Numbered from the stretch's first letter, positions 28,689 to 39,056 are shown. The stretch is 64,000 nt of DNA from Citrobacter sp. Cu233 (GCF_030332225.1 NZ_JAOWIF010000035.1:124001-188000), one strand, 5' to 3'. A program made the numbers and translations. Notes: generated by a model from the sequence alone, not told the origin.

Positions 28689-28717
28689 CCGCATGGTATC
28701 CCCGCCATGCGGTTTTT
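28689..28717 (+). terminator. Intrinsic terminator after uxuA
   Basis: CCGCATGG (28689-28696) pairs with CCATGCGG (28705-28712), followed by TTTTT. It should end or attenuate transcription before the uxuB-type gene, so uxuB may have its own promoter or receive read-through. Confidence 0.8.
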
Positions 28718-28785
28718 CACTTTCAGTCAGGACCGGTCTTTGATAGCGCATTATCAAAGAAGATCATCAATGACAGGAGTTTGTC

Positions 28786-30258
28786 ATGGACAAGAATCTC
28801 GCCACCGCCCAGGTTTCCACCCCACGCCCGCGCTGGGATCGTTCACGCCTCGTTTCGCGTATCGTACATCTTGGTTGCGGTGCTTTTCACCGCGCTCATC
28901 AGGCACTCTATACACATCATTTGCTGGAGAGCAGTGACAGCGACTGGGGTATCTGTGAGGTCAACCTGATGCCTGGAAATGATGCCACACTGATTCAAAA
29001 CCTGAAGGCGCAGGATCTGCTGTACACCGTTGCCGAGCGCGGAGCACAAACTACAGAGCTTAAAATTATTGGCTCGATGAAAGAAGCGCTGCATCCTGAA
29101 TTTGACGGCTGTGAAGCCATTATCCACGCAATGGCACGTCCAGAAACTGCCATCGTTTCGCTGACCATCACCGAAAAAGGATATTGCACAGATGCCGCCA
29201 GCGGCGAGCTGGATCTGAATCATCCGTTTATCCAGCACGACATGGCTCACCCACAGTCCCCCAAATCAGCAATTGGTTATATCGTCGAAGCCCTCGCACT
29301 ACGCCGCCAGCAGGGATTGAAGGCTTTTACTGTGCTGTCCTGCGACAACGTGCGAGAAAATGGCCACGTCGCAAAAACCGCTGTTCTGGGTTTAGCCGCC
29401 GGGCGCGATCCGCATCTGGCTGAGTGGATTGCCGAACAGGCAACGTTCCCATGCACGATGGTAGACCGCATCGTTCCGGCAGCAACAGAAGAGACGTTAG
29501 CGCAAATCGCTGAACAGCTTGGGGTAGATGATCCCTGTGCCATTGCCTGTGAGCCGTTCCGTCAGTGGGTGATTGAAGATAACTTTGTAAATGGACGCCC
29601 GGACTGGGATCGCGTGGGCGCACAGTTTGTAGCAGATGTGGTGCCATTTGAGATGATGAAGTTACGCATGCTCAACGGCAGCCACTCTTTCCTGGCCTAC
29701 CTTGGTTATCTGGGCGGTTATGAAACGATTGCCGATACGATGACCAACCCGGCGTATCGCAACGCTGCGCTGGCTTTGATGCTCAATGAACAAGCGCCGA
29801 CGCTGTCGATGCCGGAAGGAACAGACCTTGCGGGTTATGCAGAGCTGCTGATCGCACGCTTTACTAATCCATCACTGAAGCACCGAACCTGGCAAATTGC
29901 GATGGATGGCAGCCAGAAATTACCGCAACGCTTGCTGGACCCCATTCGATTCCATCTGAAAAAAGGCGAAGACGCTCGCCATCTGACGTTGGGAGTCGCC
30001 GGTTGGATGCGCTACATCAGCGGTGTGGATGAACAAGGTCATCCGATTGAGGTGATAGATCCGCTGTCAGCACAGTATCAGGCTATTTATCAACAGTATC
30101 CATCAATAGAAGAACGTGTCCGGGCGCTGTTAGCAATTGACACTATCTTTGGGCGAGACCTTTGCGATAACGCAGACTTTATCGAACGCGTAACCGCTGC
30201 CTGTCAGCAATTGCACAGCGTAGGCGCACGTGCAGCGGTAGCCGCGCTAAGCCAATAG
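28786..30258 (+). CDS. uxuB: Fructuronate reductase UxuB-type (mannitol dehydrogenase family)
   Basis: This 490-residue protein is close to E. coli UxuB, with IVHLGCGAFHRAHQALYTHH in the Rossmann start and KLRMLNGSHSFLAYLGYLGG holding the catalytic lysine. It reduces D-fructuronate to D-mannonate with NADH. AGGAG lies 6 bases before the ATG. Together with uxuA it converts fructuronate to 2-keto-3-deoxygluconate, the substrate of KdgK (61733-62662). A palindrome at 28738-28759 lies just upstream. Confidence 0.93.
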   Translation: MDKNLATAQVSTPRPRWDRSRLVSRIVHLGCGAFHRAHQALYTHHLLESSDSDWGICEVNLMPGNDATLIQNLKAQDLLYTVAERGAQTTELKIIGSMKEALHPEFDGCEAIIHAMARPETAIVSLTITEKGYCTDAASGELDLNHPFIQHDMAHPQSPKSAIGYIVEALALRRQQGLKAFTVLSCDNVRENGHVAKTAVLGLAAGRDPHLAEWIAEQATFPCTMVDRIVPAATEETLAQIAEQLGVDDPCAIACEPFRQWVIEDNFVNGRPDWDRVGAQFVADVVPFEMMKLRMLNGSHSFLAYLGYLGGYETIADTMTNPAYRNAALALMLNEQAPTLSMPEGTDLAGYAELLIARFTNPSLKHRTWQIAMDGSQKLPQRLLDPIRFHLKKGEDARHLTLGVAGWMRYISGVDEQGHPIEVIDPLSAQYQAIYQQYPSIEERVRALLAIDTIFGRDLCDNADFIERVTAACQQLHSVGARAAVAALSQ

Positions 30259-30268
30259 CGTGGTGTTA

Positions 30269-30940
30269 TTAAAGACCCACGATCTGTCTGACATAGGCCA
30301 GGTGTTCCAGCGATTTTTGGTAAGCACCGTCAGCATCAGCCTGGCGGATCGCATCCACAATCGCTTTATGCTGTGTATTCATGCTGGTTAATACATCCCG
30401 ATTGCCGGAACGTTTGTCCAGTCCGGCATACGGGATGTTAACGCGCTGTTCCCACAGCATTCGCGACATATCAAGCAGTACACGGTTCTGGCTGGCTTCT
30501 GAAACTGTTAGATGGAATTGCTTATCGAGGGAATAAAAACCATGCACATTGTTTTCGCTAATGGCCTTTTCCATGCTGAGATGCAGTGTTTCAAGCTGGC
30601 TAATTAGATCCTCTTTCCCGGCCTGCGCAGCAAGACGCGCACAATGGCTGTCGACCAACTCACGCGAATAGAGGATTTCTTCAATCGTATAATCACTGGT
30701 GGAATGCTTTTTATCAGCAACAATCACACCATTACCTGACTGGATGGTGATCCATCCGGAAATCTCCAGCACAATCAGCGCTTCTCTGAGCGATGCGCGA
30801 CTTACACCGAGTTGCTTTGCCAGCTCACGTTCGGGTGGTAAGAAGCTTCCCGGCGGAAAAATACTATCATTGATGAGCTTAATGATGAGATTGGCTATCT
30901 TTTGATAGAGCCGCTCCTGTTTTACCTCAGGAATAACCAT
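30269..30940 (-). CDS. GntR family (FadR/FCD) transcriptional regulator
   Basis: The 223-residue protein has an N-terminal winged helix (PPERELAKQLGVSRASLREA, about 38-57) and an FCD ligand domain whose metal-type residues appear in DKQFHLTVSEASQN. It resembles the UxuR/ExuR group of regulators. It lies convergent to the uxuB-type gene, 10 bases stop to stop, and is the obvious regulator of the operon. The likely effector is a uronate or aldonate, inferred from neighbours. Confidence 0.85.
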   Translation of the reverse strand: MVIPEVKQERLYQKIANLIIKLINDSIFPPGSFLPPERELAKQLGVSRASLREALIVLEISGWITIQSGNGVIVADKKHSTSDYTIEEILYSRELVDSHCARLAAQAGKEDLISQLETLHLSMEKAISENNVHGFYSLDKQFHLTVSEASQNRVLLDMSRMLWEQRVNIPYAGLDKRSGNRDVLTSMNTQHKAIVDAIRQADADGAYQKSLEHLAYVRQIVGL

Positions 30941-31083
30941 GTGTCTCCCGTTCTCTTATCTGTGCGATTTTTAACTGATTTATCATATCATTCCTGGAGT
31001 TAAGAAACGCACGTCAGAGTCAGTTCATGTATCACACATCACTATGATATTTTTTCTTATCGTGTGCAGACAGCGTCTTTCAC

Positions 31084-32277
31084 TTATTCAGACACCAAAT
31101 CCTGTGCACATGCCCAGGCGCTCGACCACGCCCACTGGAAGTTATACCCACCCAACCAGCCGGTGACATCCATCACTTCACCAATAAAGTACAGCCCTGG
31201 CACTTTGCGGGCTTCCATCGTACGCGAAGACAGTTCGTTGGTATCCACACCCCCCAGCGTGACCTCCGCTGTGCGATACCCTTCGGTACCGTTCGGCTGC
31301 ACCCGCCATTCAGTAAGCGTCTCCACCAGCGTTTGCTGATCGCGTACGTTAAGTTGTTTCAGCGTCACATCCGGGATTTGCCCTAATTGCTGCAGACATT
31401 CCACCAGACGTTTCGGCAACTGCATCGCTAACGTGTTCTTTAAGCTCTGATTTGGATGTACGCTTCGTTGTTCGTCGAGAAAGCTCGCAAGGTCAACATC
31501 CGGCAACAAATTAATGCTGACAAATTCGCCGGGCTGCCAAAAACTGGAAATCTGCAAAACGGCCGGGCCTGAGAGCCCACGGTGCGTAAAGAGCAGGTTT
31601 TCACGAAATACGGTACCGTCTTCAGCGGTGATAACAGAAGGAACAGACACGCCAGAGAGTACCTGAAGCTGCTCCAACAGTGGCTTATGCAACGTAAAGG
31701 GCACCAGGCCTGCGCGCGTCGGCAACACCTTCAGTCCAAACTGCTCGGCAATTTTATAACCAAACGGCGTTGCCCCCAGACCCGGCATAGAAAGTCCACC
31801 GGAGGCAATCACCAATTTCTTTGCACCGACCGTCATCCCGTTCAGCTCCAGAATGAAGCCGTCATCATCTCGTGCGACGCTCAGGACTTCGCTACGTAAC
31901 CGCATCGTAACGTTACCTTTTTCGCACTCGGCAACCAGCATATCGACGATTTGTTGGGCCGAATCATCGCAGAACAGCTGACCGAGCGTTTTTTCGTGCC
32001 AGGCAATACCGTGTTTACCTACCAGATCGATAAAGTCCCACTGCGTATAGCGAGCCAGCGCCGATTTGCAAAAATGCGGGTTTTGACTCAAATATGCGGC
32101 CGGTTCCACATAAAGATTGGTAAAGTTGCAGCGCCCTCCGCCGGACATGAGGATCTTACGTCCAGGCTTTTTACCATTATCAATCAGCAGTACTTGACTG
32201 CCTGCTTGCCCTGCCTGCGCGGCACAGAACATACCCGCTGCGCCAGCGCCTATAATAACGGTATCAAACCTTTCCAC
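31084..32277 (-). CDS. yhiN: BaiN/HI0933-family NAD(P)/FAD oxidoreductase YhiN
   Basis: A 397-residue flavoprotein nearly identical in layout to E. coli YhiN. It has FAD motif IIGAGAAGMFCAAQAGQAG, the GRKILMSGGGRCNFTN signature and the C-terminal GYNFQWAWSSAWACAQDL block. The start is GTG at 32277 with GAGAGGA upstream; the open frame continues 54 codons further, but E. coli alignment supports this shorter form. Its cellular reaction is unknown. Confidence 0.94.
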   Translation of the reverse strand: MERFDTVIIGAGAAGMFCAAQAGQAGSQVLLIDNGKKPGRKILMSGGGRCNFTNLYVEPAAYLSQNPHFCKSALARYTQWDFIDLVGKHGIAWHEKTLGQLFCDDSAQQIVDMLVAECEKGNVTMRLRSEVLSVARDDDGFILELNGMTVGAKKLVIASGGLSMPGLGATPFGYKIAEQFGLKVLPTRAGLVPFTLHKPLLEQLQVLSGVSVPSVITAEDGTVFRENLLFTHRGLSGPAVLQISSFWQPGEFVSINLLPDVDLASFLDEQRSVHPNQSLKNTLAMQLPKRLVECLQQLGQIPDVTLKQLNVRDQQTLVETLTEWRVQPNGTEGYRTAEVTLGGVDTNELSSRTMEARKVPGLYFIGEVMDVTGWLGGYNFQWAWSSAWACAQDLVSE

Positions 32278-32506
32278 GTTGCGATCCTCTCTAAAAAGCG
32301 GGCGTGAATTGTAAAGATTCCTCAGTGGTCGCACCAGCACCAAACCACCAATAATAGGTATTTGTCTGAATTCTATAAGATAATTCTTTAGTGGTGTAAA
32401 ACAAAGCAGGAGACAAATCAAAAAAACTCTATATTTCACTTTGCCCGCGCCGCCAAAGTCACTGATAATGCGCCGCGTTCATGTCCTCAAAATGGCGTAA
32501 CGTCCT

Positions 32507-34006
32507 ATGCTACATTTGTTTGCTGGCCTGGATTTACATACCGGGCTTTTACTATTGCTTGCTCTGGCTTTTGTGCTGTTCTACGAAGCAATTAACGGCT
32601 TCCACGATACAGCCAATGCTGTCGCAACCGTGATCTATACCCGTGCAATGCGTTCGCAATTGGCGGTGGTCATGGCTGCGTTGTTCAACTTCTTTGGTGT
32701 TTTGCTGGGTGGTCTCAGCGTAGCGTATGCCATCGTGCATATGCTACCAACGGATCTGCTGCTCAACATGGGTTCTTCACATGGCCTCGCCATGGTGTTC
32801 TCTATGCTGCTGGCGGCAATTATCTGGAACCTCGGTACCTGGTACTTTGGTCTGCCTGCATCCAGCTCCCACACGCTGATTGGCGCGATCATCGGTATTG
32901 GCTTAACCAATGCGTTGATGAACGGGACCTCAGTGGTGGATGCACTTAACATCCCGAAAGTACTCAATATTTTCGGTTCGCTGATCATTTCCCCTATTGT
33001 CGGTCTGGTGTTCGCAGGCGGTCTGATCTTCTTGCTGCGTCGTTACTGGAACGGCACCAAGAAGCGGGCGCGTATTCACCTGACGCCAGCAGAGCGTGAA
33101 AAGAAAGACGGTAAGAAAAAGCCGCCGTTCTGGACGCGTATCGCGCTTATCCTCTCCGCTATCGGTGTGGCGTTCTCCCACGGTGCGAACGATGGTCAGA
33201 AAGGTATTGGTCTGGTCATGCTGGTACTGATTGGCGTTGCGCCTGCAGGCTTCGTGGTGAATATGAATGCTTCTGGTTACGAAATTACACGTACCCGTGA
33301 TGCTATCAATAACGTCGAAACCTACTTCCAGCAGCGTCCTGATCTGCTCAAACAGGCGACTGGCGTTGATCAGTTGGTTCCGTCTCCGACGGAAACGGCG
33401 ACAACGACACCGGCAGAGTTCCATTGTCACCCGGCAAATACCATCAACGCGCTTGAGCGTGCGAAAGGTATGCTGGCGAACCTGGAAACCTACGACAAGT
33501 TAAGCGTTGAGCAGCGTAGCCAGCTGCGTCGCATTATGCTGTGCATTTCTGATACGACCGATAAAGTCGTGAAACTGCCTGGCGTAAGCAGCGACGATCA
33601 GCGACTGCTGAAGAAACTGAAAACCGACATGCTGAGCACCATTGAGTATGCTCCAGTCTGGATTATCATGGCTGTTGCTCTGGCTCTGGGCTGCGGTACG
33701 ATGATTGGCTGGCGTCGCGTGGCGACCACTATCGGTGAGAAAATCGGTAAGAAAGGTATGACCTATGCTCAGGGGATGTCGGCACAGATGACTGCCGCAG
33801 TCTCTATCGGTCTCGCCAGTTACACCGGTATGCCTGTTTCCACCACTCACGTTCTCTCCTCTTCTGTTGCAGGGACGATGGTTGTTGACGGTGGCGGTTT
33901 GCAACGTAAAACGGTAACCAGCATTCTGATGGCCTGGGTCTTCACCCTGCCAGCAGCGATTATCCTTTCCGGGGGGCTGTACTGGCTCTCCCTGAAGCTA
34001 ATCTAA
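32507..34006 (+). CDS. pitA: Low-affinity inorganic phosphate transporter PitA
   Basis: The 499-residue inner-membrane protein has the PiT signature twice: [20 protein letters not shown] near the N-terminus and [12 protein letters not shown] in the middle, separated by a long cytoplasmic loop (about 255-375). It imports metal-phosphate complexes with protons. The match to E. coli PitA is essentially complete. It is followed by a strong intrinsic terminator. Confidence 0.97.
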   Translation: MLHLFAGLDLHTGLLLLLALAFVLFYEAINGFHDTANAVATVIYTRAMRSQLAVVMAALFNFFGVLLGGLSVAYAIVHMLPTDLLLNMGSSHGLAMVFSMLLAAIIWNLGTWYFGLPASSSHTLIGAIIGIGLTNALMNGTSVVDALNIPKVLNIFGSLIISPIVGLVFAGGLIFLLRRYWNGTKKRARIHLTPAEREKKDGKKKPPFWTRIALILSAIGVAFSHGANDGQKGIGLVMLVLIGVAPAGFVVNMNASGYEITRTRDAINNVETYFQQRPDLLKQATGVDQLVPSPTETATTTPAEFHCHPANTINALERAKGMLANLETYDKLSVEQRSQLRRIMLCISDTTDKVVKLPGVSSDDQRLLKKLKTDMLSTIEYAPVWIIMAVALALGCGTMIGWRRVATTIGEKIGKKGMTYAQGMSAQMTAAVSIGLASYTGMPVSTTHVLSSSVAGTMVVDGGGLQRKTVTSILMAWVFTLPAAIILSGGLYWLSLKLI

Positions 34007-34020
34007 GCGCATGCACAGTA

Positions 34021-34055
34021 AAAAAGCGGGTCAGGAAACTGACCCGCTTTTTTTA
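34021..34055. terminator. Bidirectional terminator between pitA and uspB
   Basis: AGCGGGTCAG (34025-34034) pairs with CTGACCCGCT (34039-34048) around GAAA. It is flanked by a run of A on the left and of T on the right, so it can end transcripts from both pitA (plus) and uspB (minus). Confidence 0.92.
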
Positions 34056-34070
34056 TATCTGTCGTAAAAA

Positions 34071-34406
34071 TCAGTGCCAGATAATCAGCGCGACCATACT
34101 GATTAACACCAGCCCACATAACGCGCTGGTAAGGATGAACTGACCGCGAACCCGCTCACAGCGGCGAATAAACTCATCGTCATGATGATCACGGTAACGC
34201 TGAGCGTAGATATACCACACCAGACGCATCTGCTTGTTAGGTTGCCCATGCGAGGTAAAAAAACCGCCCCCATCGACATACTGGTAAAGTAATGGATCGC
34301 AACCACGAAGTACCACTAACAGTGCGCGTAGCGAAGAAAAATAACGCGCCATATTAACAATGCAAACGACACATAAAGCCCAGAATAACGCAATGGTGCT
34401 TATCAT
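34071..34406 (-). CDS. uspB: Universal stress protein B
   Basis: This 111-residue inner-membrane protein has a transmembrane helix at each end ([19 protein letters not shown] and [13 protein letters not shown]) and a soluble middle part. It matches E. coli UspB, a sigma-S-dependent protein needed for ethanol resistance in stationary phase. It is divergent from uspA. Confidence 0.96.
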   Translation of the reverse strand: MISTIALFWALCVVCIVNMARYFSSLRALLVVLRGCDPLLYQYVDGGGFFTSHGQPNKQMRLVWYIYAQRYRDHHDDEFIRRCERVRGQFILTSALCGLVLISMVALIIWH

Positions 34407-34800
34407 ATCTCCTCCCCGGCGACCCGCCCACAGAACTCCTTTCCGGGACTACCGCTCCCCGATACCCTGCCAAACCATTCAGTGAAGAGTACAACTGAAA
34501 CCGCTCGTGTTAGTGTCACGCATCCGAGCGCCTCTCTAAATAGTGTAGGAGATTAGTTAATTTTTTTGCCAGAAGGTTAATCACTATCAATGCAATTAAC
34601 TAAAAAATTTGTTTAACTACTTGGCAAGCAAGGCGGATTGACGGATTATCCCGGTCGCTATAATGTAAGGATAGTCCTTAAAAGGTACGTTTTTACGACT
34701 GGGCTAGCCCCGCGCACAAAGTTCGCAGGACGCGGATGACGCGGCGGCAGAATGAACGCCAGCAGGCTAGTCATCGACAACTTATGGAAGGAGTAACACT
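34407..34800. other. uspB-uspA divergent promoter region
   Basis: About 390 bases between the divergent start codons. The left part is expected to carry the sigma-S promoter of uspB; the right part has a TATAAT (34659-34664) about 135 bases before uspA, consistent with the long uspA leader known in E. coli. No ORF was found. Confidence 0.6.
34638..34664 (+). promoter_or_regulatory. Probable uspA promoter
   Basis: TTGACG (34638-34643) and TATAAT (34659-34664) are separated by 15 bases, slightly short for sigma-70. The expected start near 34671 gives a leader of about 130 bases, as in E. coli uspA. Confidence 0.5.
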
Positions 34801-35238
34801 ATGGCTTATAAACACATTCTTATCGCGGTTGATCTTTCTCCAGAAAGCAAAGTTCTGGTTGAAAAAGCGGTCTCTATGGCGCGGCCTTACAATGCGAAAG
34901 TCTCCCTTATCCACGTTGACGTAAACTATTCCGACCTGTACACCGGGCTAATCGACGTGAATCTGGGCGACATGCAGAAACGCATTTCTGAAGAAACCCA
35001 CCACGCGTTAACCGAGCTGTCCACCAATGCAGGCTACCCTATCACCGAAACCCTGAGCGGTAGCGGCGACCTGGGCCAGGTTCTGGTCGATGCCATCAAA
35101 AAATACGACATGGATCTCGTCGTTTGTGGCCACCACCAGGATTTCTGGAGCAAACTGATGTCCTCCGCGCGTCAACTGATCAACACCGTTCACGTCGACA
35201 TGTTGATTGTTCCGCTGCGTGACGACGAAGAAGCATAA
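34801..35238 (+). CDS. uspA: Universal stress protein A
   Basis: The 145-residue cytoplasmic protein matches E. coli UspA ([20 protein letters not shown]). It belongs to the non-ATP-binding UspA group and is induced by growth arrest and many stresses. GGAG stands before the ATG, and an intrinsic terminator follows. Confidence 0.97.
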   Translation: MAYKHILIAVDLSPESKVLVEKAVSMARPYNAKVSLIHVDVNYSDLYTGLIDVNLGDMQKRISEETHHALTELSTNAGYPITETLSGSGDLGQVLVDAIKKYDMDLVVCGHHQDFWSKLMSSARQLINTVHVDMLIVPLRDDEEA

Positions 35239-35289
35239 AATGCTTGCTGCCGGGGAATAACCCGGCCCGCTGCAAACATTAAAGCCTGT

Positions 35290-35320
35290 AAACGCCCGCC
35301 TGTGCGGGCGTTTTTGTTTT
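35290..35320 (+). terminator. uspA intrinsic terminator
   Basis: AAACGCCCGC (35290-35299) pairs with GCGGGCGTTT (35304-35313) around CTGT, followed by TTGTTTTTG. Confidence 0.9.
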
Positions 35321-35519
35321 TGTTATTTGGGCACAATTAGTACATCAATCCAACAAACAAATCATAATTAGTGTGATCAACTAATTGGATCGAAAACTAT
35401 CTCTATAATAATCTACCCTTACGGCTAATCGCCGCAGTCTATAACAAAATAAGACTTTTTCGGCGCGTTTAACAATACGCGTTCATACTTTTCGGGATGG
35501 CTTTGAAAGGCGAAGGAAT

Positions 35520-36992
35520 ATGAATACTACTGCACCTACGGGCTTGCTGCAGCAACCTCGTCCGTTCTTCATGATCTTCTTTGTGGAATTATGGGAACGA
35601 TTTGGCTATTACGGCGTTCAGGGCATCCTGGCGGTATTTTTTGTTAAGCAACTCGGATTCTCTCAGGAACAGGCATTTGTCACCTTTGGCGCGTTTGCTG
35701 CATTGGTATACGGCCTGATCTCCATCGGCGGCTATGTCGGCGACCATCTTTTAGGTACCAAACGCACGCTGGTGCTCGGCGCTATCGTGCTGGCACTTGG
35801 TTACTTCATGACCGGGATGTCACTGCTCAAGCCCGACCTGATTTTTGTCGCACTGGGTACCATTGCCGTGGGTAACGGACTGTTTAAAGCCAACCCGGCA
35901 AGCCTGCTGTCAAAATGCTATCCCCCGAAAGACGCACGTCTGGACGGTGCTTTTACCCTGTTTTATATGTCGATCAACATCGGTTCGTTGTTGTCACTGT
36001 CGCTGGCACCGGTGATTGCCGATAAGTTTGGCTACGCCGTTACCTATAACCTGTGCGGTGCCGGGCTTATCGTTGCGCTACTGGTCTACTTTGCCTGCCG
36101 TGGAATGGTAAAAAATATCGGCTCTGAACCCGATCATAAGCCGCTGAATTTCCGTAACCTGCTGTACGTGCTGGCCGGTACGGTAGTGATGGTATTCATC
36201 TGCGCCTGGCTGATGCACAACGTGCAGGTTGCCAACCTGGTGCTGATCGTCCTGTCGATTGCCGTGACTATCATCTTCTTCCGCCAGGCATTCAAACTGG
36301 ATAAAACCGGGCGCAACAAGATGTTCGTGGCCTTTATCCTGATGCTGGAAGCGGTGGTATTCTACGTGCTGTATGCACAGATGCCGACATCACTGAACTT
36401 CTTTGCCATCAATAACGTGCATCATGAAATTCTCGGTATTACCATCAACCCGGTGAGTTTCCAGGCGCTGAACCCGTTCTGGGTGGTACTGGCAAGCCCG
36501 GTGCTGGCCGCGATTTATACCCGTCTGGGTAACAAAGGCAAAGACCTGACCATGCCGATGAAGTTTACGCTTGGCATGTTCCTGTGCTCACTAGGCTTCC
36601 TGACTGCCGCCGCAGCCGGAATGTGGTTTGCCGATGCTCAGGGTTTGACGTCTCCGTGGTTTATCGTGCTGGTTTATCTGTTCCAGAGTCTGGGTGAGCT
36701 GCTGATTAGCGCCCTGGGACTGGCAATGGTCGCCGCGCTGGTGCCACAACACCTGATGGGCTTTATTCTTGGGATGTGGTTCCTGACACAGGCAGCAGCC
36801 TTCCTGATGGGGGGTTACGTCGCAACGTTTACAGCAGTACCGGAAAACATTACCGATCCACTCCAGACGCTGCCTATCTACACCAACGTGTTCAGTAAGA
36901 TCGGCCTGGTGACCCTGGCAGTAACGGTGGTGATGGCGCTTATGGTGCCATGGCTGAACCGAATGATTAATACGCCAAGTACCGAACAGTAA
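35520..36992 (+). CDS. dtpB: Dipeptide/tripeptide permease DtpB
   Basis: This 490-residue proton-coupled oligopeptide transporter (POT) matches E. coli DtpB (YhiP). The family signature [20 protein letters not shown] lies in helix 1 and [17 protein letters not shown] in the POT motif region. It imports di- and tripeptides with protons. The 280-base upstream region holds the uspA terminator and an AT-rich promoter area. A BIME follows. Confidence 0.96.
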   Translation: MNTTAPTGLLQQPRPFFMIFFVELWERFGYYGVQGILAVFFVKQLGFSQEQAFVTFGAFAALVYGLISIGGYVGDHLLGTKRTLVLGAIVLALGYFMTGMSLLKPDLIFVALGTIAVGNGLFKANPASLLSKCYPPKDARLDGAFTLFYMSINIGSLLSLSLAPVIADKFGYAVTYNLCGAGLIVALLVYFACRGMVKNIGSEPDHKPLNFRNLLYVLAGTVVMVFICAWLMHNVQVANLVLIVLSIAVTIIFFRQAFKLDKTGRNKMFVAFILMLEAVVFYVLYAQMPTSLNFFAINNVHHEILGITINPVSFQALNPFWVVLASPVLAAIYTRLGNKGKDLTMPMKFTLGMFLCSLGFLTAAAAGMWFADAQGLTSPWFIVLVYLFQSLGELLISALGLAMVAALVPQHLMGFILGMWFLTQAAAFLMGGYVATFTAVPENITDPLQTLPIYTNVFSKIGLVTLAVTVVMALMVPWLNRMINTPSTEQ

Positions 36993-37000
36993 TACACCGT

Positions 37001-37070
37001 GCCGGATAGCGGCTATTGCCTTATCCGGCCTGCGTTCAATATGCCCGGTACGCCTTGCGCTATCGGGCAT
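37001..37070. repeat. BIME after dtpB
   Basis: GCCGGATAGCGGC to TTATCCGGCCTGCG (37001-37034) is a REP, and ATGCCCG with CGGGCAT (37041-37070) forms a second hairpin. It separates dtpB from the convergent Rrf2 gene. Confidence 0.85.
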
Positions 37071-37079
37071 TTCCAACCG

Positions 37080-37583
37080 TTACCCTTTGCGCGCGTTTAT
37101 CCACTCCTGCACTTCCACCACGAAGGTATCTGGCGCTTTGCGGTACATCTTACGTGCCAAATCCAGAATGGTATGCTGGCCAAGCGCTTCTTCCATGCGC
37201 TGTTGCGCCATGTCCATTACCGAACGCACACCGCAAATGCCTTCACAAGCCCACTCCGGCGGATGCTCCTCAAAAACGGCTAAACGCTGGCGAATTTCAC
37301 GACATTCAAAAATACGCTTCTCACCATCTATGGCATTGACCACATCCAGCACGGTGATGTCTTCCGCGGGTTTGGCCAACTGGAACCCACCGCCCTTACC
37401 CTCGATACTGCGCACCAGACCGGCTTTCGACAGACGAGTGAAGATTTTTGCCAGATAGTCATACGGAACGCTTTGTAGTTCGGCGATTTCTCGCACGCTC
37501 ATATCCCGCGCGTCGCCTTTGCTGTCGACCATACACATCAGGCTATGGATGCCGTACTCAACCCCGGAACTGTAAAATGCCAT
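37080..37583 (-). CDS. Rrf2 family redox-type regulator with three cysteines
   Basis: This 167-residue Rrf2 protein has a winged helix with SVREIAELQSVPYDYLAKIF and GGGFQLAKPAEDITVLDVV. Cys94, Cys113 and Cys117 form a CX18CX3C arrangement in the region where IscR, NsrR and RsrR bind Fe-S clusters, but the spacing differs from IscR and NsrR. It is divergent from an NDH-2-like flavoprotein gene, its probable target. I do not know a named orthologue in E. coli K-12 at this site. Confidence 0.85.
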   Translation of the reverse strand: MAFYSSGVEYGIHSLMCMVDSKGDARDMSVREIAELQSVPYDYLAKIFTRLSKAGLVRSIEGKGGGFQLAKPAEDITVLDVVNAIDGEKRIFECREIRQRLAVFEEHPPEWACEGICGVRSVMDMAQQRMEEALGQHTILDLARKMYRKAPDTFVVEVQEWINARKG

Positions 37584-37814
37584 TTATTATCTCAGCCAAA
37601 ATGAATCTGAGTTTATTGTAGCTTTTTCATCTAAGGCATTCCAGAGAACAGAGTAATCCCGCATGAGAATAAAAATATAAATAGATACTTATCAAGTAGA
37701 TAATAAAAAATAACGACACAATAATGAAAAAAGGATCAGGATCGCATTGCAATCCATAACTACGACCAATAAAATCCGAGTAAATACATCGTAGTCACCA
37801 GTGAGATAACACTA
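37584..37814. promoter_or_regulatory. Divergent promoter region of the Rrf2 and flavoprotein genes
   Basis: This 231-base AT-rich spacer serves both genes. TACTT and AAGTA around three bases (about 37686-37698) give a short dyad that could be the Rrf2 operator. The evidence is weak because the DNA is AT-rich. Confidence 0.35.
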
Positions 37815-39014
37815 ATGCAAAAACAAATTCTGATCGTGGGTGCCGGTTTTGCCGGTATGTGGGCAGCATTGAGCGCCGCACGCCTGGCGGATAAAAACCA
37901 GCAGGCCATTGATATTACGGTGATTGCGCCACAGCCAGAGTTGCGTGTACGCCCGCGTTTTTATGAAAGCGCGGTCAACACGCTGGTCGCCCCGCTGCAA
38001 CCGTTATTCGACGCCACCGGCGTTAACTTCCTGCAAGGTCACGTTGAGCAGATCCTCCCGGCCTCTAAAGAAGTCAGCTGGAAAGACGTCAACGGTGAAA
38101 CCCATTTGCGCCATTACGACCGCCTGGTACTCGCCAGCGGTAGCCATGTCGACCGCAATAGGATTACTGGTGCTGCCGAACACGCTTTCGACCTCGATCA
38201 GCTGGAAAGCGCTGCTGTACTGGAACAACACCTGAAAGATCTGGCACACCGACCGGAAAGTGACGCGCGCAACACCGTAGTGGTCTGCGGCGGCGGTTTT
38301 ACCGGTATCGAAATGGCGCTGGAATTACCGGGCCGTCTGCGCGATATTCTCGGCGCCGATGCTAAGACCAGAGTTGTCGTAGTTGAACGCGGTGCACAGC
38401 CGGGCGCACGCTGGAGCCAGGAGCTGCGGGATGTCATCGCAGAGGCATCAGCCGAACTTGGCGTTGAATGGCGGGTGAATACGGAAGTGGAGTGCGTGGA
38501 TGCGTCCGGCGTAACACTAAAAGATGGGCAGATGATTGCATCAGAAACCGTTATCTGGACGGTCGGCGTGCAGGCGAACGGCTTAACGGCACAGATCGAC
38601 GCCCCACGCGATCGTCAGGGCCGTCTGCATGTGAATGCAAATCTTCAGGTTGTGGGTCATGAGGATATCTATGCGACGGGTGATGTTGCCTACGCCGCCA
38701 CCGATGACAAAGGCAATCACGCCTTAATGACCTGCCAGCACGCTATTTTATTGGGCAAATTTGCCGGTAACAACGCCGCAGCCAGCTTGCTAAACGTTGC
38801 GCCACTGCCGTACCGTCAGGAAAACTACGTCACCTGTCTGGATCTCGGCGCGTGGGGTGCGGTGTATAGCGAAGGCTGGGATCAGCAGGTGAAACTGACG
38901 CGTGCAGAGGCGAAAAAGCTGAAGGTATCAATTGTCAGTGAATTGATATATCCACCGAAGGCTGACAAGGCCATAGCGTTTGAGATTGCCGATCCGCTGG
39001 CTCCTTTTGTGTAG
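37815..39014 (+). CDS. NDH-2-like NAD(P)/FAD-dependent oxidoreductase
   Basis: The 399-residue flavoprotein has an FAD-binding start (ILIVGAGFAGMWAAL), a second Rossmann motif for NAD(P)H (VVVCGGGFTGIEMALELPG) and the late FAD contact IYATGDVAYA. The layout is that of type II NADH dehydrogenases and related quinone reductases. No clear C-terminal membrane helix is seen, so membrane attachment is uncertain. It probably removes excess NADH or reduces quinones under stress, under the neighbouring Rrf2 regulator. Confidence 0.85.
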   Translation: MQKQILIVGAGFAGMWAALSAARLADKNQQAIDITVIAPQPELRVRPRFYESAVNTLVAPLQPLFDATGVNFLQGHVEQILPASKEVSWKDVNGETHLRHYDRLVLASGSHVDRNRITGAAEHAFDLDQLESAAVLEQHLKDLAHRPESDARNTVVVCGGGFTGIEMALELPGRLRDILGADAKTRVVVVERGAQPGARWSQELRDVIAEASAELGVEWRVNTEVECVDASGVTLKDGQMIASETVIWTVGVQANGLTAQIDAPRDRQGRLHVNANLQVVGHEDIYATGDVAYAATDDKGNHALMTCQHAILLGKFAGNNAAASLLNVAPLPYRQENYVTCLDLGAWGAVYSEGWDQQVKLTRAEAKKLKVSIVSELIYPPKADKAIAFEIADPLAPFV

Positions 39015-39021
39015 TCGAATC

Positions 39022-39050
39022 GCCGGATGTGGCTAACGCCTCATCCGGCC
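39022..39050. repeat. REP element between the flavoprotein gene and rsmJ
   Basis: GCCGGATGTGGC (39022 on) with GCCTCATCCGGCC (to 39050) forms one REP hairpin between two convergent genes. Confidence 0.85.
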
Positions 39051-39056
39051 TGGAAA

